Origin: Apostichopus japonicus
Lineage: Eukaryota; Echinodermata; Holothuroidea; Aspidochirotida; Stichopodidae
DNA length: 60,000 bases
Assembly: GCF_037975245.1 (NCBI RefSeq)
Contig: NC_092576.1
Span: forward strand, 16,833,611-16,893,610
Direction of reading: 5' to 3'
Shown in pieces: positions 35,101 to 48,536 of this stretch. The first letter of the stretch is position 1. Each line of letters starts with the position of its first letter. Under the pieces are notes generated by a model that saw nothing but the letters and a program-made list of their open reading frames with translations, did no database searches and was not told the origin of the DNA. A program made the position numbers and the translations under genes.

Positions 35101-37306
35101 TCCGTTTACATGTGCTGTCCACTCGGTGAGTATAATATAAACTGAACCCTCGTCCAGTTCAACAGTGTCAACAAGGGTAGTGTAATTTTGTTTAAAGCTT
35201 GACCAAGGATAACTCAATTACAATCTTAAGTAAGTAAATAGCCTGGAAAAAGACCTCACAAGTATTGACGTCACTCAATTATACAGTATCAATTAGTGAC
35301 AAATATCACGTTTATCAAAATATCACTAGGTAACATTGAATATATCAAGGAAATGAAATGCAGAATAACAAAATAAACCCTAAAATCAGGAATTTTTAAA
35401 AGGATGGAAAAGCACAGGAGACAAAAATGATCAACGGGTATAGATGGCACATGCAAAAAAAATCGGAAATGAATATCATGTTCTGAATTAATTACCGTAC
35501 TGGTTGTTATTTGTGTTGTCTATGGCATTTTTCGTCTTCCGCTTCGAGGGGTTGGGTGTAGGACTCCCTGATTAAAGGTTACAGTCAATTTTGATATGCC
35601 GAAAAACGTTAAACATGTCCCTGCTCCCATTGTGCGTATGAGTGAGAGGATATAATTCTGTCTACAAGACCGATGAGTGGCTATATGCGAAATACTGTAA
35701 AGTCAAGTCAATTTTTTTCATGTTATTTACCATTGATTCAAATTTACTTTCTGTTATGTTTGTTTTCATTTATTTATGTTTTGTATATTTTCTTGTAGCA
35801 AATCAGTAGCCTGTCAGCGGACACAGCTGAATTAAATAATGAGAACTGTAAGATATATGCTATAGGTATAGTGCCCATATTGAGGGGAAAAAAAACAAAG
35901 ATGTTGTGTCATTGAATTAGGCGTGACATGACAGAAATCAGGTATAAGCATGAAAGTTATCGATCTAAAGTCGTTAGTTTTAAATCCATAGAAAGGACCA
36001 AGCAGCATATTGCTCTGTTATGATTGTATAAAGTGTAGTTTCTGAAGGAATTTCTTAGAAGAATACTTTCCCTTTTAGCGTTCCTTCCATTTCATGGCGG
36101 TTAGTTCTTGGCATCAACGTAATCTCTAATCCTCCATGACTTGAACGGAATACAAAGAATGTTTCTATAGTTTACAAGTTCTCATTGGTTTTCATTCCTT
36201 TTGACACTTCCAACACTTACAATAATTTGTAAAATGTCCATTTTTATCAAGATTAAAATTGTTGCGTGAATAAGGGTCAGGTGATAAAGTTAAAGCTAGC
36301 GGGGGGGGGGGGGGGGCGGGGTCTCTGTTGGCCCTTAGTCTAATTACATATACAACATTTTTGTTAAATATTGTAAAAAAGAGTTCTGGATGAAAGACAA
36401 ATGATAGACAAAATAAGAGTTCAGGATGAATTATGTCAATTATTTCGAACCCACACTCTATGAGAGGTGACGCGAATACCTCTTTTCAAATCAATAGGAG
36501 GAGGAAACTTAATTTTAATAACTTATACTTTATAGAGATTTTAGCTGCTGATAGAGTCGAACATGTCACTGCTGTATGGGTTGAACACAGTCATTGAAGG
36601 GGGCATATACACGCAAATGCCGTAGTTTCAGAGGACCAATAAACACATCAAGTCACTGCAGACTAAACAAAGTCTTGTAGTTGACGAATTCCCGATCCCC
36701 GTGTTTCCCAAATCTACTTGCATAAACTCAAAGGCCTATGAATCCTGTTTCAGGTTAGAATTACTGTGTTATTTCCAGCCCATCATATCCTTAAATAAGA
36801 TTAGTCACATGAAGTTAACGTGTTTGACTTAATAAGTATTGTCCTTTCCTCATTCAAAAAGGTCTTGAAATGTGAATAGGTATTGTTTGTTGAAATTTTA
36901 GACTTAATCCCAGTTCATGATCGTCTGCATCGAATATAGTTGTAAAGGGAAACAACTTACAGCTAGAAATCTCCTGTGAGCACAATCTTAAGCAATCTTT
37001 TGTGCATAAGAAGATTTCACGGAATCCGTTTTTCTTTACTGCCTGCTTCCAAGTCATCGATAGTATCGGGCATAAGCCAACTGTACATTTACGTCTTGAG
37101 AGGAAACGAAATTCTTACTGCTTTGCTGCAGTGTATACAAGGACATTGAAACGTGAGCTTGTTGTTAACAAATATGTTCAGATCCGTTTTTCTAATGTGA
37201 GTAAAACAGGATGAATAGAGATTTCGTTGAAGGCAGTTTCATTCACTGCTACCAATAGATTGTAGCCAACAAACAATACCAAATTAAGCTCGTAGAAGGT
37301 TAACTC
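32131..37306. other. Intergenic or intronic, no recognised gene
   Basis: If 31994-32129 is a real first exon this may be its intron. It contains a hammerhead-like motif (32823-32850), a C-rich ACACACAC stretch near 33425-33447 and a 16-base G run at 36301-36316. An open stretch at 33915-34259 has no signature, so I do not call it. Confidence 0.35.
32823..32855 (+). ncRNA. Hammerhead-ribozyme-like core
   Basis: CTGATGA (32824-32830), then a stem-loop GACCCAAACTGGGATC (CCCA/TGGG with outer GA/TC pairs), then GAAA, matching the CUGAUGA / stem II / GAAA order. The flanks GGC upstream and GCC after GAAAA could pair, but no clear GUC or AUC cleavage triplet follows in position. It may be a degenerate retroelement-associated hammerhead. 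A hAT-like CAGGGGTT phrase follows at 32862. Confidence 0.4.
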
Positions 37307-37376
37307 GTCTAATGGCTCAGTTGGTAGAGCAGTGGACTGGAAACCCTGATGAACCGAGTTCGACTCCATCAATAGT
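37307..37376 (+). ncRNA. tRNA-like SINE head (pseudo-tRNA)
   Basis: A-box-like TGGCTCAGTTGG (about 37313-37324) and B-box-like GAGTTCGACTCC (about 37356-37367) at the spacing of a tRNA gene, with an anticodon loop resembling CTGGAAA (GGA, Ser-like). The anticodon and acceptor stems do not pair properly, so it is not a functional tRNA but a tRNA-derived SINE head or tRNA relic. Confidence 0.5.
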
Positions 37377-37465
37377 TGGTTAAACACGTTTAAATTTTCT
37401 TTTTCTATTTCAGTAGTCGACGCTGAAGTCTTGATATATTAATTCAACCATTTCAATTACTAGCT

Positions 37466-37845
37466 AATGTGGTGGCCGATGTGGTTAAGAGGGTGACGAA
37501 AGACTCATTCCTCGTCGGTCGTGTAAATCGTGGCTAGGGTTCAAGACAGGCCTCTGGCGATAATACCATTGGCTGTAGGTATGGTGCTTTTTGTGGCCTA
37601 GGATCCCGTGCCATGTCTCCCTTGTTGTCGCAAAAGAACCCGGGGGGATGCGCAGAAGGTCGGTCATATCGACCAGAAGCGTACTAGGTGGCGTGCGTGA
37701 ATCCTTGCCTTTGGCCAGAGGTGGTGACATCTCTGCGACCGGCATGCTTGCAGCCACCGTCCACTGAATACGAGGCCTGATGAGGCGCTATTCTCCTAAG
37801 AGTGAATCTACGGATGCTTTTAATTGCCATAAAATTATTTTGTAT
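37466..37845 (+). mobile_element. tRNA-derived SINE
   Basis: GGTGGCCGATGTGGTTAAGA supplies an A box and GGGTTCAAGAC (about 37537-37547) a B box. The distance between them is that of a long-variable-arm tRNA (Leu/Ser type). About 290 bp of non-tRNA body follows (beginning AGGCCTCTGGCG), with the end near an AT-rich TTTTGTATTAAAAAC stretch. No target duplication was resolved. The open frame across the body on the minus strand is not a gene. Confidence 0.55.
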
Positions 37846-40800
37846 TAAAAACAAACCTGTTTCAAACTAGCGCCATCGAATTCATTTAAAGATCCTTTTT
37901 TGTCACTCTGAAGGTGGAATGGATTTCATTGTAATGGGTTATTTGTGGTAAGTCAAGCACACACAAACACATTAAAACAGTCATGAGGTTCACAGGGATT
38001 TGCAGGAACTTTATTAAACTCATTGTTTGACATAAATTGAAATAAATGTGTTGGTAAAGATTTACACAACCTACGCTAAAACATGCATTATAATCGTTGC
38101 AATATAAGAAACATACAAGCCAGCAAGACTATGAAATAAAATTGTAATATACATAGAATTCAAAATATATTTTACTTTGTGAGAACACCAAAGTATACAA
38201 TTGTCAATGTGGTCCCATTCCAAGCCGCAGTGTTGTAGCAAACTCTCATAGAGGATATTTAGTTTCGGAAACTGAGTGATTTTTAAGAACTTTGTTTGAG
38301 ATTCACAAACAAAAATTACCCCGTATTATGTTTTGATAACTTCAGCAACAAAATTAGCTTTGATATGCCGTGGACCGTTACTAAACACTGCTCTCGGTCT
38401 AGATAGGTTTGTATAGCACATTTACTTATTTTATGTTTTTTTTTAGAATGACCCTTTAAATAGTTGAGGTCCACTCTTTAAAGTGACTGGACCTTTTAGT
38501 TTATTACACAGCCCATCAGACTAGTTCATCGGTTGCATTACATAACTCAATGGGAGATATTAAGATTATTATGGTCTCAAATGACATGTTTATAATTTAT
38601 TACAAATTTGTTAAGGACAAATGATGTCGATTGCCATCCAAGAGTGCTCTGTTGCTTATATGAAGATTAACCAACATTTTCTGGTTGACCTCAAAAACAA
38701 CCGTATATTAACTATAAGCACTGCAGTGAGGAGCCGACGTCACCATCAAGTTAGCCTAAACGAATATTCCAGAAATTAAGTATATTTAACGATACATATC
38801 TTGAAAATACTGGAATAGCTACAGAAACATTATTGGATTAAAAGTTGTCTGTTTTCTTTGTGTTATAACATATCAAGACTAAAATTATTTAAGTGAGTTA
38901 TCAAATTACAGCAAAATCTACCTGTCGAACATTCTCTCATGATTGATTACCGGGGTATTTTTTTTTAAGAAAAGTCAGGAAAGAACCTGGGCACGAAAAC
39001 CAAACTACCGAACGTCTGATCCGCTCTCAACCTCAGTCCCCTTGCATCGATACTGTGACTGTGTATAATCATTCCCCTTAAAAGGGAACATATACTACAC
39101 ATGATCTTCGGGGATGTCTTCAACTCTTCGGTCTATCTATTCGTTGTACACGTCTCAGGATAAAACTAGTTTGATCTCGGAAGAAAGTTATCCGATTCCT
39201 GTCCTTTTTTTATTTGTTTAATAAGTCAATGGACTACATTCTGATGAACAATGAAAAGATGAAGAAAACTGCCATTAATGGAATACCAAGTAGCCCCCGC
39301 TATGTCCAACACGTAACACACTAATGGACTTTATCGATTCTCATTGACGAACCACATCTTCCTTATTGGAAACAAGTCTATAACAATAGAGAGAGATTAA
39401 TGCCGTTCAAATGTTGCAGTTTGCTTTCATATTACTAAAACCTGTACGACAAGATGTTTACGCTATGTGAGCAGTCCAGAATTTACAGTGAACGTTTAGC
39501 GTTTTAACCGGCTTCCGGTAACACGTACTAAACATTCAATTGATGACTATATAACGACGAAAATACATTAAGCACATGAACATTAATATCCTCCATGTGA
39601 GACTCATTTGCATCCATTATTATCATTTGCTGTAAATAAACCTTGCAAGCATTTTTTCCCGCAATCTGGGATATCAAACTCGACCGCTTCGAGGAAATTT
39701 AAGGTCCCTGAAAAGCACCGTGTAATGGTATCCCCTCGGTAGGACCAGGTATGATAATATAAGAAAATCCCTTTAATGTGTTCCAAATGAGAAAAATTGA
39801 AGACTATAAATTAAATTCCTCGTTTATAGTTGATCAATCTATAACCGCTTCGAAATGTACACCATGGTTAGTTAAGTAACAAAATTATGTCATTTATAAA
39901 CCAAGGTGTTAAACTGATTTTCCTGTTATAAAAGTTTGTTTATTTACAATTATATCGCCTTTGACAGAAAGTGAAATAATCTGGAAACAAATTATATCAG
40001 ATAGTTCAATCACACGGGGTACTGTGAAACGGGGGACAGTGAAACGTCAAGCAGATTGAAACGAGACGGTAATAATAACAAAGCTGTACCCATTCAAACA
40101 GTACAAAAAAAACCCCATTAAATTCGTTTATACACAAATAATTTGTGTGCATGTGCTTGAACCGACACATCAATCAGAGACCTGTGTTTGAACACACACC
40201 TAGAAGTTCGGGGGGCGGGGCAATTTTTTTAATTGGGGACATCTAGGTGTCCTGTAATTGAGTTATGTATTCAAACAGTGTGTTCTGTGATATCTGGAAC
40301 AAACAAAAAAACTAAAATTGGTTTATATAACAGGATATAATAGCGCCCTCTTAAATGTTGCAGTTGAGGTTGTATGTTCAGATTACTGGTAATTTGTAGG
40401 CTAAAGGTTTTGGGGTTGACGAAGGGTGTGGTTAGCTGTGGCGTGCCTACGCCCTGGCCCTCAAACTACAAAAATGGGCAGGTGAAGGTTAAGTTTTATT
40501 TGATCATCATTTTAGTATCTTTCCAATTGCATGAAACTTTGGCCATTGTGTTTGGCCGACTGAACTACAATCACTACACTGAGGATTTAGGGCCCGATTA
40601 AGTTAACAAGACTCTAAGATACCCACCAGTCTAGCTATACGTTTCTTAGTGTAATGTTCTGCACTGGATTAAGCCATCAAAAGCAGCATTCCATCCTTCC
40701 ATGACGCCAAATGTTCTCCCACTATTCTTGGTTATGACTTTTCCCTTGATACCAAGAAGAAGCTCGCCAAAACCACTACAGACGTCAATGCTATATCATA

Positions 40801-43800
40801 TCCAGCATGAATTATATTGCACTTTCCTCATTCCCACATGACCCATTTCATCCAACCCAATTTAGAAACAGATTGGTGAGGCACCACTGAACTTTGTCAA
40901 GCATTTAATACAAGAGAACATGGGGTGATTTAAGCACTCCTCTATGCTTCAAATGTATCCTTAGAATATGGTATATGGGGCTTGAATTTTACATAACTAG
41001 ATGAGCATAGGATGAAGCAATATTGGTATATGGTAATATATTCCCACCAGGTTATAAATGGTATTACCAGAGACTGACAGAAAGTTCTATTAAGAAATTC
41101 CATTGCTTTAAAGCTAGCAGCCAAACACAATAAGATGTCAACCTTCAACATGATCAAGGATTAAAACATTTATAGATATCAATTATAAGTGGTGCAGTTG
41201 AGAAATAAAGACAGCTAGTATGGGAATGTACATTTATGAATGGAATGATATGGAATGCACCATCATATCTCACTCATTTAACTATTCATATTATAAAGTG
41301 ACAAATGTTATATAGTAACAAATGTTATATCCATAATATCACATTTGTAGATATATCCATGATATCTCAATGTGGCGATATAGTCATAATATCACAATTT
41401 GAAATACAACATATAAATTCAAGAAGGAATGGCGGAAATTTACAACGAAGACATTTTGGAAGTAAAAAACATAATTTTAGTTTTAAAATATTAGTGTCTA
41501 ATTGGAAAGGAATGATTTGTGTACTAGTTTGTCAATATTGTTTTCAAGTACTCAGCTTTAAAATACAAATTTCCGAAATGCTCCATTAATGCTATTATTC
41601 ACATGCATTTTAGAATGAAACCGTTGTTATGCACACAAACGTTTAAGACTATTGTTGTACTTCATAACATTGACTTTCAATGTTGTTTAAGTATGAAGTT
41701 TAATATTGTATTTTTAGGTTACACCTGCCCTCAACCCGTACTCAGACATACATAGCCTGAACAGCTCCATCCATGGATGCACATATACATACACAGGTCA
41801 GCATTATCGCCTCAGTATTGGTTGTGTCATTAACAAGCAATCTACAACAAATATTGGAGGAACCTTGAAACGATTCACGTGATGACGAGGTAACAGGAAC
41901 ATCCGCAACTATTAAGTCATACTGTATCCGTTTTTATTGCTCACTCTTTGTTTAATATTTTTTTTTGAGTAAAACCAGGCGTATCCTACAGCCCTGTGTT
42001 TGTAGTTACGAGGCACTACAACAATGTTATATAGTGTGTTATTATTCTGCTCGTGTCTCTGAAAGTGGAAATCCTACGTAGGTCGCTGGTGATAACTTAC
42101 CTCAGCGGAGTGGTATATGGTAATGAAATATCATAGAATAAAGAGTATCAGCCATGTGATGCGCAGATATTAGGCAATGCACAACAAATTGTTCAATGAA
42201 AATAACTGCGGATGATGAATGCAAATATCGTTATGAGCTAAGGCCTACGTTAGAACCTAGCTATAGTTGATCTTTTGCATATTGACTGATACCCTGCTGG
42301 AGTAACTAACTGGGGAGGACATATATAAATGTAATAAGCTAAACCATAATCGATAATATGTTTTCCACATTCTTCACCATATTGATTTCCCTCAGGAAGT
42401 TATTAAAAATGACCCTGGACGTGTCCACATATGAGGTGGTTACATTGCACGAACAATTATTACGCATGCGTGTGGAAAACGATAATTATTACAACTCAAG
42501 TAGCTATTTATACTATTTAGATGCAACCGCCATCAATCATCGCTCTGTTTATCTGCAGTGGTGACTATGATGGCGCAAGCAAAAGAAAATCTCGAGTCGC
42601 GTGATTCCCTAGTGTTCAGCTACATTGATCGACTAGTTAGTTAGGATACCCCCAAGCGCGGAGAGGCCTATTACAAAGCTTGCTACAGTGTAGGCCTAAG
42701 CGAGGAGATCCCCTTGTATTTTCAAATTCGAATAACGCTTCAGAAAGCCTTGTTTATGGATGTTTCCAGATATTATTTCGAAGCTAATTGCTTACAATGA
42801 AATCATAGACATATTCAAAAAATGCTATAAAATTTGACTCAACTCACTTACTTTATAAGTGGGTTAAAATAGATATCTCTGCTCAAATATTACGTAATGC
42901 TTATTTCAATATTTACATTTTAACCAATTGTTCTGTTGTGTTGTGCATATTTGTATAGAAAAGCACTGTTAATGAAGACTTTTAGGATGGTACATTTAAA
43001 CATGTCAATCGAGCAAATGACCCGGATGCTCACCTGTATGAACCTAACATGTAATTACCAGACGATATCTGATCTAAAACTGTTCACGTGATATATCTAT
43101 CATAGGACTGCGTACTATCTTATTTTTTTCGGGGGGGGGGGTGGCGTGTCTTCTTTTTTTCGTAAAGTACCGTTTATAATGAGGAAGAAAATATACTATA
43201 TTGCATCTCTGATAGTTCTCGGGTCCTAGTCTGTAGGCCCCTCCCCCACCTACCTCTCCCCTCCAAGCAAGTTTGAAGCACATCGGGATAACGATTAAAT
43301 TCAGATAAGTTATCGATAATTAGATTTCTTATTTTGTTTTGCTATTCATTTGAAATCTTGAAAGGATTCGTCAACTTCAACGTTCCCGGTGCTGTTATGG
43401 TAAATTGATCTGCTACTAATATGGTATGTCTAGGAACATTATCTCTCCTACAGAGACCTACTGTCGTATAACACCAAATTTTGACCAATTCAACTCAAGT
43501 TGCAGTTTATTCATACAAATTGAAACGTAAGCTGGTGAAGACTTAAAACTAAAACTGAATACTGAAACTGTATATAGTTTACTGCTTTCTCTTGTTACAC
43601 ATTAAACGTTATAGGTACTAGTCTTATTGCATGTCAATTATAACATATGGTATTCTTTGAGAGTTTTGAACTACTTATGGCGAAAAATAACATAATATAC
43701 GAGAAGATTTTCAGTCATATTAGTCACTATTGCTAAATTCAGGTTCAAAATGGAGGGAAGCAGAGTCGTATAAAGACATATACGGCCCTGGTGGGAGAGG

Positions 43801-43950
43801 AGTAGGAAAGGGCGAAGGGAGAGGAGAAGGGGGACACCTCTCCCCAGGTTTGTGAAAAACCTCAAAGGTGCTCCTGTTTTTGGTGCGTAAAACCTTACCG
43901 TTTGTTACTTAAAATGAGCCCTTTTGGTTAGAAATCCAGCATAATATATA
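37846..43950. other. Intergenic, no recognised gene
   Basis: AT-rich. It contains TTTAAATT-type tracts and an 11-base G run at 43131-43141. No exon with matched splice sites and a recognisable product was found on either strand. Confidence 0.4.
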
Positions 43951-43969
43951 TACACTGAAAACTTAAATT

Positions 43970-44345
43970 GGTTCACCGACTAACATAACGTTAGTCCATC
44001 TGGTGCCTCTCCCGACTAACATAGCCTTAGTCAGTTGCTATACCGACTAATTTATTCCTTAGTCAGCTGGATTTCTTAGTGGGTCATCTTAGTCCGTCAA
44101 CTTAGTCGATCAACAATTTCTTAGTCGGTAAATGTATATTAGTCAGTTACATTAGTTGGTGACATTAGTCGGTCTTTACCGACTAATTTATATGAGCCAC
44201 CGACTAGTTTATAGCAGGTTTTACATTAGTCAGGATGGTGCCTCTCCCGACTAACCTTTCTTAGTCGGTATCGACTGACTAGTTGCACTGACTAGAATCA
44301 CTGAAAGAATTAAACCCGACTAGTTTCACTGACTAGCATCACTGA
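43970..44345. repeat. Subterminal TTAGTCGG/CCGACTAA array, left
   Basis: More than a dozen short direct and inverted copies of C-G-A-C-T-A-A and T-T-A-G-T-C at irregular spacing, some in CTCTCCCGACTAAC phrases repeated twice. These are probable transposase-binding sites, by analogy with subterminal repeats of other DNA transposons. Confidence 0.75.
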
Positions 44346-44604
44346 AAGAAAAGAGAGCAGAAGAAACACAAATAATGTGTACGTTGGCAGTATTTATTTC
44401 TGATAAAACTTCTGATGTCTACAAAGGCTGACTTTCGACAGATAGGGAAGAAATCACTGTAAACAAAAATCTGAAAATATGATTTTATTCCAACAAAGTT
44501 AAGACAAGTTAATGGATCAAACATGAATCGCAAAAGTATAGCACTGCACAATAATGCAAAGTTGAATCTTGAGCAAGGGTTCCTCATGACTTTCGACACC
44601 TATC

Positions 44605-44935
44605 ATTTTCCTGTAGGTTTCAACTGGTCAAATCATGAGCTCACCTAGGTCAATGAGGGGATGGGCATATTGGGGGTCTACTGGCAGGGGTACCCCACCA
44701 ATAAAAATTACTGGCAATGCCCATCTCTTGTATCTGAAGTCCTAACCAACATTTTCCAGTAGGTTTCAAGTGGTTACCTCATGAGCTGACCTAGGTCAGC
44801 CGTGAGGGGTCAATTGTTGATCACTGGCAGGGGTACCCCACCACCAATAATTACTGGCGATGGCCATTTGTTGCTCTTGGGGCCATACCTGACACATTGT
44901 TCTTACTTTGATGTGGTTACCATGAAAACTGATCT
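44605..44935. repeat. Diverged tandem repeat, about 150 bp, two copies plus a partial
   Basis: GTAGGTTTCAACTGGTCA...CTGGCAGGGGTACCCCACCA...ACTGGCAATGCCCATCT is followed by GTAGGTTTCAAGTGGTTA...CTGGCAGGGGTACCCCACCA...ACTGGCGATGGCCATTT, then a weaker third start. It is internal to the 3.4-kb element. Confidence 0.75.
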
Positions 44936-45233
44936 AGGTTAGCTGTTAGGTGACTTTAAAATTGCTCTCCCAGCCACATCCACCACAGTCGATTTGCCAG
45001 TCGTCAGGTTTCATATACAGGAATGCATTGTGAACATTGTGATGTACCAGGCAATTGGTTACCTTCCCAGCTAACCAAACCCTCTGGACTCCCGCTCTAC
45101 AGATCAGTGAAAATTTGACCAAACTTATGAAGCTTGCACGTAAATGATATACTAGACTGTTTTTTTTTTTTAAACAGGTTATGAAAAGTATCTTTAATAT
45201 CATTAAACAGTTGGGTACAATAGTTAAACTCAC

Positions 45234-45448
45234 TCTTCCATCTTTTTTCTCTATGGTACTTGTTCCTTTGCTTTTTGGACTCTTGGATAAACTCTTTTGT
45301 TCTGCGAAGGGTACCAATATATCATCTTAAAACATGTCTTTAAGCCATATATAACACAGTTCTCCTCTTCTGTTGTTGCCTCCACACTGGTGTCGTACAT
45401 CACAGGAAACCTCACCCTTGACTTAGATATTTGGCTTTTCAAGTCCTG
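45234..45448 (-). CDS. Exon-like segment of the 3.4-kb transposon
   Basis: On the minus strand a TTTTTTCCAG acceptor precedes about 215 bp ending at a GTGAGT donor below 45234. It encodes D-L-K-S-Q-I-S-K-S-R-V-R-F-P-V-M-Y-D-T-S, then E-E-E-N-C-V-I-Y-G-L-K and I-Y-W-Y-P-S-Q-N-K-R-V-Y. That frame meets a TAG near 45253. A second frame is open through the donor, so one frameshift is possible. No domain was recognised. Confidence 0.4.
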
Positions 45449-47089
45449 CTGGAAAAAAGAAACAGCAAAGTATTCATCATTTGAAAAAATAAATAAATAA
45501 AGTTGTCACCACAAAGTTATGTGAGATTTGCTTCCACTATAGTCTCAAAAAACAATCCCAAAGTTTGAAGCAGACTGTATAAAGCTGAAAATTTGAACGA
45601 GAGTGTAATCACCATTGCAACCAGAATCAAATGCCCAGAATACAGAGATAATAAAACATGGGCTAAATCTTTGTTTGTTTTTATGATCTTTAAAAATATA
45701 AAATTTTAGAAACAGAAATGCACTGAGCCAACTTATTTATAGGCCTAATCGTTTTTTGTTGTTATTTTGCTTGCTCACATAACAAGCCTGTTTAGACCTA
45801 GGCTAGAGGAGAATCAATACTTTGTTACACTAAGTTTGTCTTTCGGTCGTTTTGATTTAGTCTTACTAGTAGTACTAAAGTATATAATGGACCGGCGAAG
45901 ACTAGAGCATACCCAGAGTTTTAGCAACTGCGTTAAACTGTATCATCTGATCTATTATTTACGTCAATGAGTTTCATTCAATCTAGGATCAAAAAGAGAA
46001 AACTAATTAATCTTAACCTTTAAACTTTGCTACTAAACAGATATGCTTGAATTACAAATAAATGTCAAAAAACATCATAATCTACGAATCGATGCATATA
46101 CATATATACATAAACAGAATAATTTGAATTCGCGCAAGTGAACCCTGCACTACATTGGACAGAAAAAAAACGTGCAATTATAGACCAAACTAAACATACT
46201 AAATTTTCCGTTACTTCTACATAAAATATCAATACAAATACAACAACTTACTCTTTTGGCAGTATACTAAAAGCACATGTTATAATAACTTCAGACTATC
46301 AAGCTTTCCTGAGAAAAGACGGTTAATACTTCTTACAGTAAACAAGTCGACCGTGAAGTAATGTCGCAATTGTTTCCTGAGCGTGACCGGAAATTAAATA
46401 CTAAAAAATGATAAATGAAAAGGTTAAATAGAACTGAAGCGTGCATCCTGACTGCTCGCAACATATAATACCGTTGACTAGCCAACATAATTTGTTCAGC
46501 CTACTGTGACTGTACGTTTGAAGGTCTAGCCTTGCTTATTCAATATCACAAAGCCTACCCATTTAGATTCACATGGGATATTACAGGAAATCTTTACCAA
46601 ATGAGTGTAGACTTCAAATAAACTATTGAGACTTATAGTTCCAGCATTTGTTTGGGAATAAATTAGAAGATTATGTGCCACTGTTCAGTCTAGCCCAATA
46701 CACACATAATACATTTTTAATTGGTGTTTAGAATGCACACTTTAGTGTTGAGAATGCACTGCAGTACCCAGTAGAAGCCTATAGGCTACTCACTGTCATT
46801 GCACTTGTGTATTGCGAAACGCCAGCGTGACAACGGTAGCGTTACACTAACCATAATACATGAGTACTAGTGCCAGTGGCCTAACAATTAACTTTAATTT
46901 TACCTTCAAGTTAAAGGAATAACAGGTAGGCCGATGATGGCAGTTAATACCTCCATTCTTCTAAAGACCTTCTTGGGTGATTTACGGTTGAAAGTTGCTT
47001 AGAGTGATCGTATGAAACTATGCCAAGTCCAGCAAGTTGCCGTTGCCTCTCGGTTTCCAAATTGAAGTGAATCGAATTGGGTTAAAATA

Positions 47090-47340
47090 CATTAGTCCGT
47101 CGACACCGACTAAGCTACGATTATGGCGTAAATCGGGTGTCCGTATCGTTCTTAGTCCATGGGTTAAAATACCTTAGTCCGTCGCCACGGACTAAGCTGC
47201 GATTATATTTTCCTTAGTCAGTGTAAACTGACTAAGCCGCAGCGATGAAACGAAGATTTTTGCTAGTTCGTGTGCATTGACTAACGTTACAAACTAATTT
47301 AACGTTAGTCCGTGGCAATATTGACTAGTTTATTTTTTCA
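47090..47340. repeat. Subterminal TTAGTCCGT/GACTAAG array, right
   Basis: Repeated TTAGTCCGTCG, CCGACTAAGC, GACTAAGCTGCGATTA and TTAGTCAGTGTAAACTGACTAAGC phrases in both orientations up to the right terminal repeat. Confidence 0.75.
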
Positions 47341-47345
47341 GTGTA

Positions 47346-48500
47346 ATTAAACTACTCCTTATCTGAGGAATTTAAAAAAAAATGTTATTAAATAGAGCCG
47401 TCTGTGATTTGACCCCAGTCACCGTCCTCACTTTACCCATTTTAGCCTCCGACTAAATTGTTTTGATGCTCTTTAAGAAAAGGCAGCATGAAAACATGAA
47501 AACTAAACACCTTGATCCACATTGACCCCGGTCCACATCAAGACTAGTACTGTAACCATTTTATCATTACGGTGTTACGTCAATAGACGTATCATGAGTC
47601 CCTTCGACAGGGAAGAGATATTTCATATAATCCTGCTCAAATGTCGAGGAACAATAACCCACACTGGACTGTGTTTCTGAAAAGAACAGATACACATGAT
47701 CATTGTCAAACGGCCAAGTTGTGTTGATTCTCGGGTTTGCAGTCAATTATCGACATCACCCTGCTACCAAATATCCATAAGAAATGTTCTTGCTTTAATC
47801 AAGGATATGTGCGCAGGAACATGCCTTCTTTTGTTCATGAAGATTGTTTTCGTCGAGGTATACCCTCACAGTTAAGGCAAACTGTTATAAGAATAAGTTT
47901 CAGTAAAGGTGGTACGGTAATGAATATATAACACCATTCCGAATAAATAACTTGCTTCGTCAAAGAGCGTAAAAGGGCATTACTTTACGTGTTGGCTCTA
48001 ACGGGTGCTATATAATATAGGCATTTCTGAGAAAGAAGAAGCTGTTCTTCGTTCATCGGAATTTAAGCCCATTGACTTGCATTGAACTCATAGAATGAGC
48101 AACCAGAAGTCGGTGACAGCATATCGTGTTATCAGAAGCCAGATATACAGTCGTTGGAATAGTCAAGAGAATTTCGCTGTAAAGTATAATACCCTGCTGA
48201 AGTAGAGATCATTTCTCGGCCTTTCTGTCTAAGATATTGTGTAGTATGTGTTCTTTCCAAGGAACGCCTGATACACAATTGATGTATCATCTTCTTGATC
48301 ATATGGCTATAGTAGTCTTGCGGTAAGGAGATTTGGAGATGAGAGTGGATCAGTTAAAGTAGTTTGTTTGTTATGTCCAGGCAATACTTGGATGTCTATT
48401 CTTTTATTATTAAACAATATTGTAGAAACAATATTGGAGAGTTATTAATATCAAATGAAGTTCTTGAGAGCATATGAGCAGCTTCCGAAGCCAAAAATAC
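47346..48500. other. Intergenic, no recognised gene
   Basis: AT-rich spacer between the 3.4-kb DNA transposon and the LINE; nothing recognisable. Confidence 0.4.
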
Positions 48501-48536
48501 CATCTAGCATGATAAATCAGCATGATTGCATTGATT

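Larger units (their letters stand above)
43953..47343. mobile_element. 3.4-kb DNA transposon with TA target duplication and TTAGTCGG-type subterminal arrays
   Basis: The ends are CACTGAAAAC on the left and the same reading back on the right (CACTGAAAAAAT), flanked by TA at 43951-43952 and 47344-47345. The first 390 bp carry many copies of CCGACTAA and its complement TTAGTCGG, and the last 250 bp carry the variant TTAGTCCGT/GACTAAG, a subterminal repeat layout. One minus-strand exon-like segment is seen (45234-45448). Architecture (TA duplication, CACT-start TIRs, dense subterminal motifs, minus-strand exons) parallels the element at 12135-20232, and I infer the same superfamily. Confidence 0.75.

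Noticed and set aside
37307-37376. Functional tRNA-Ser(GGA) gene
   Set aside because: The A and B boxes are present but the anticodon and acceptor stems do not pair, so it is listed only as a tRNA-like head.
37485-37757. 90-residue minus-strand frame
   Set aside because: It lies across the body of a tRNA-derived SINE.
43074-43283. 69-residue minus-strand frame with Gly-rich start
   Set aside because: It crosses an 11-base G run, and there is no conserved feature or splice support.
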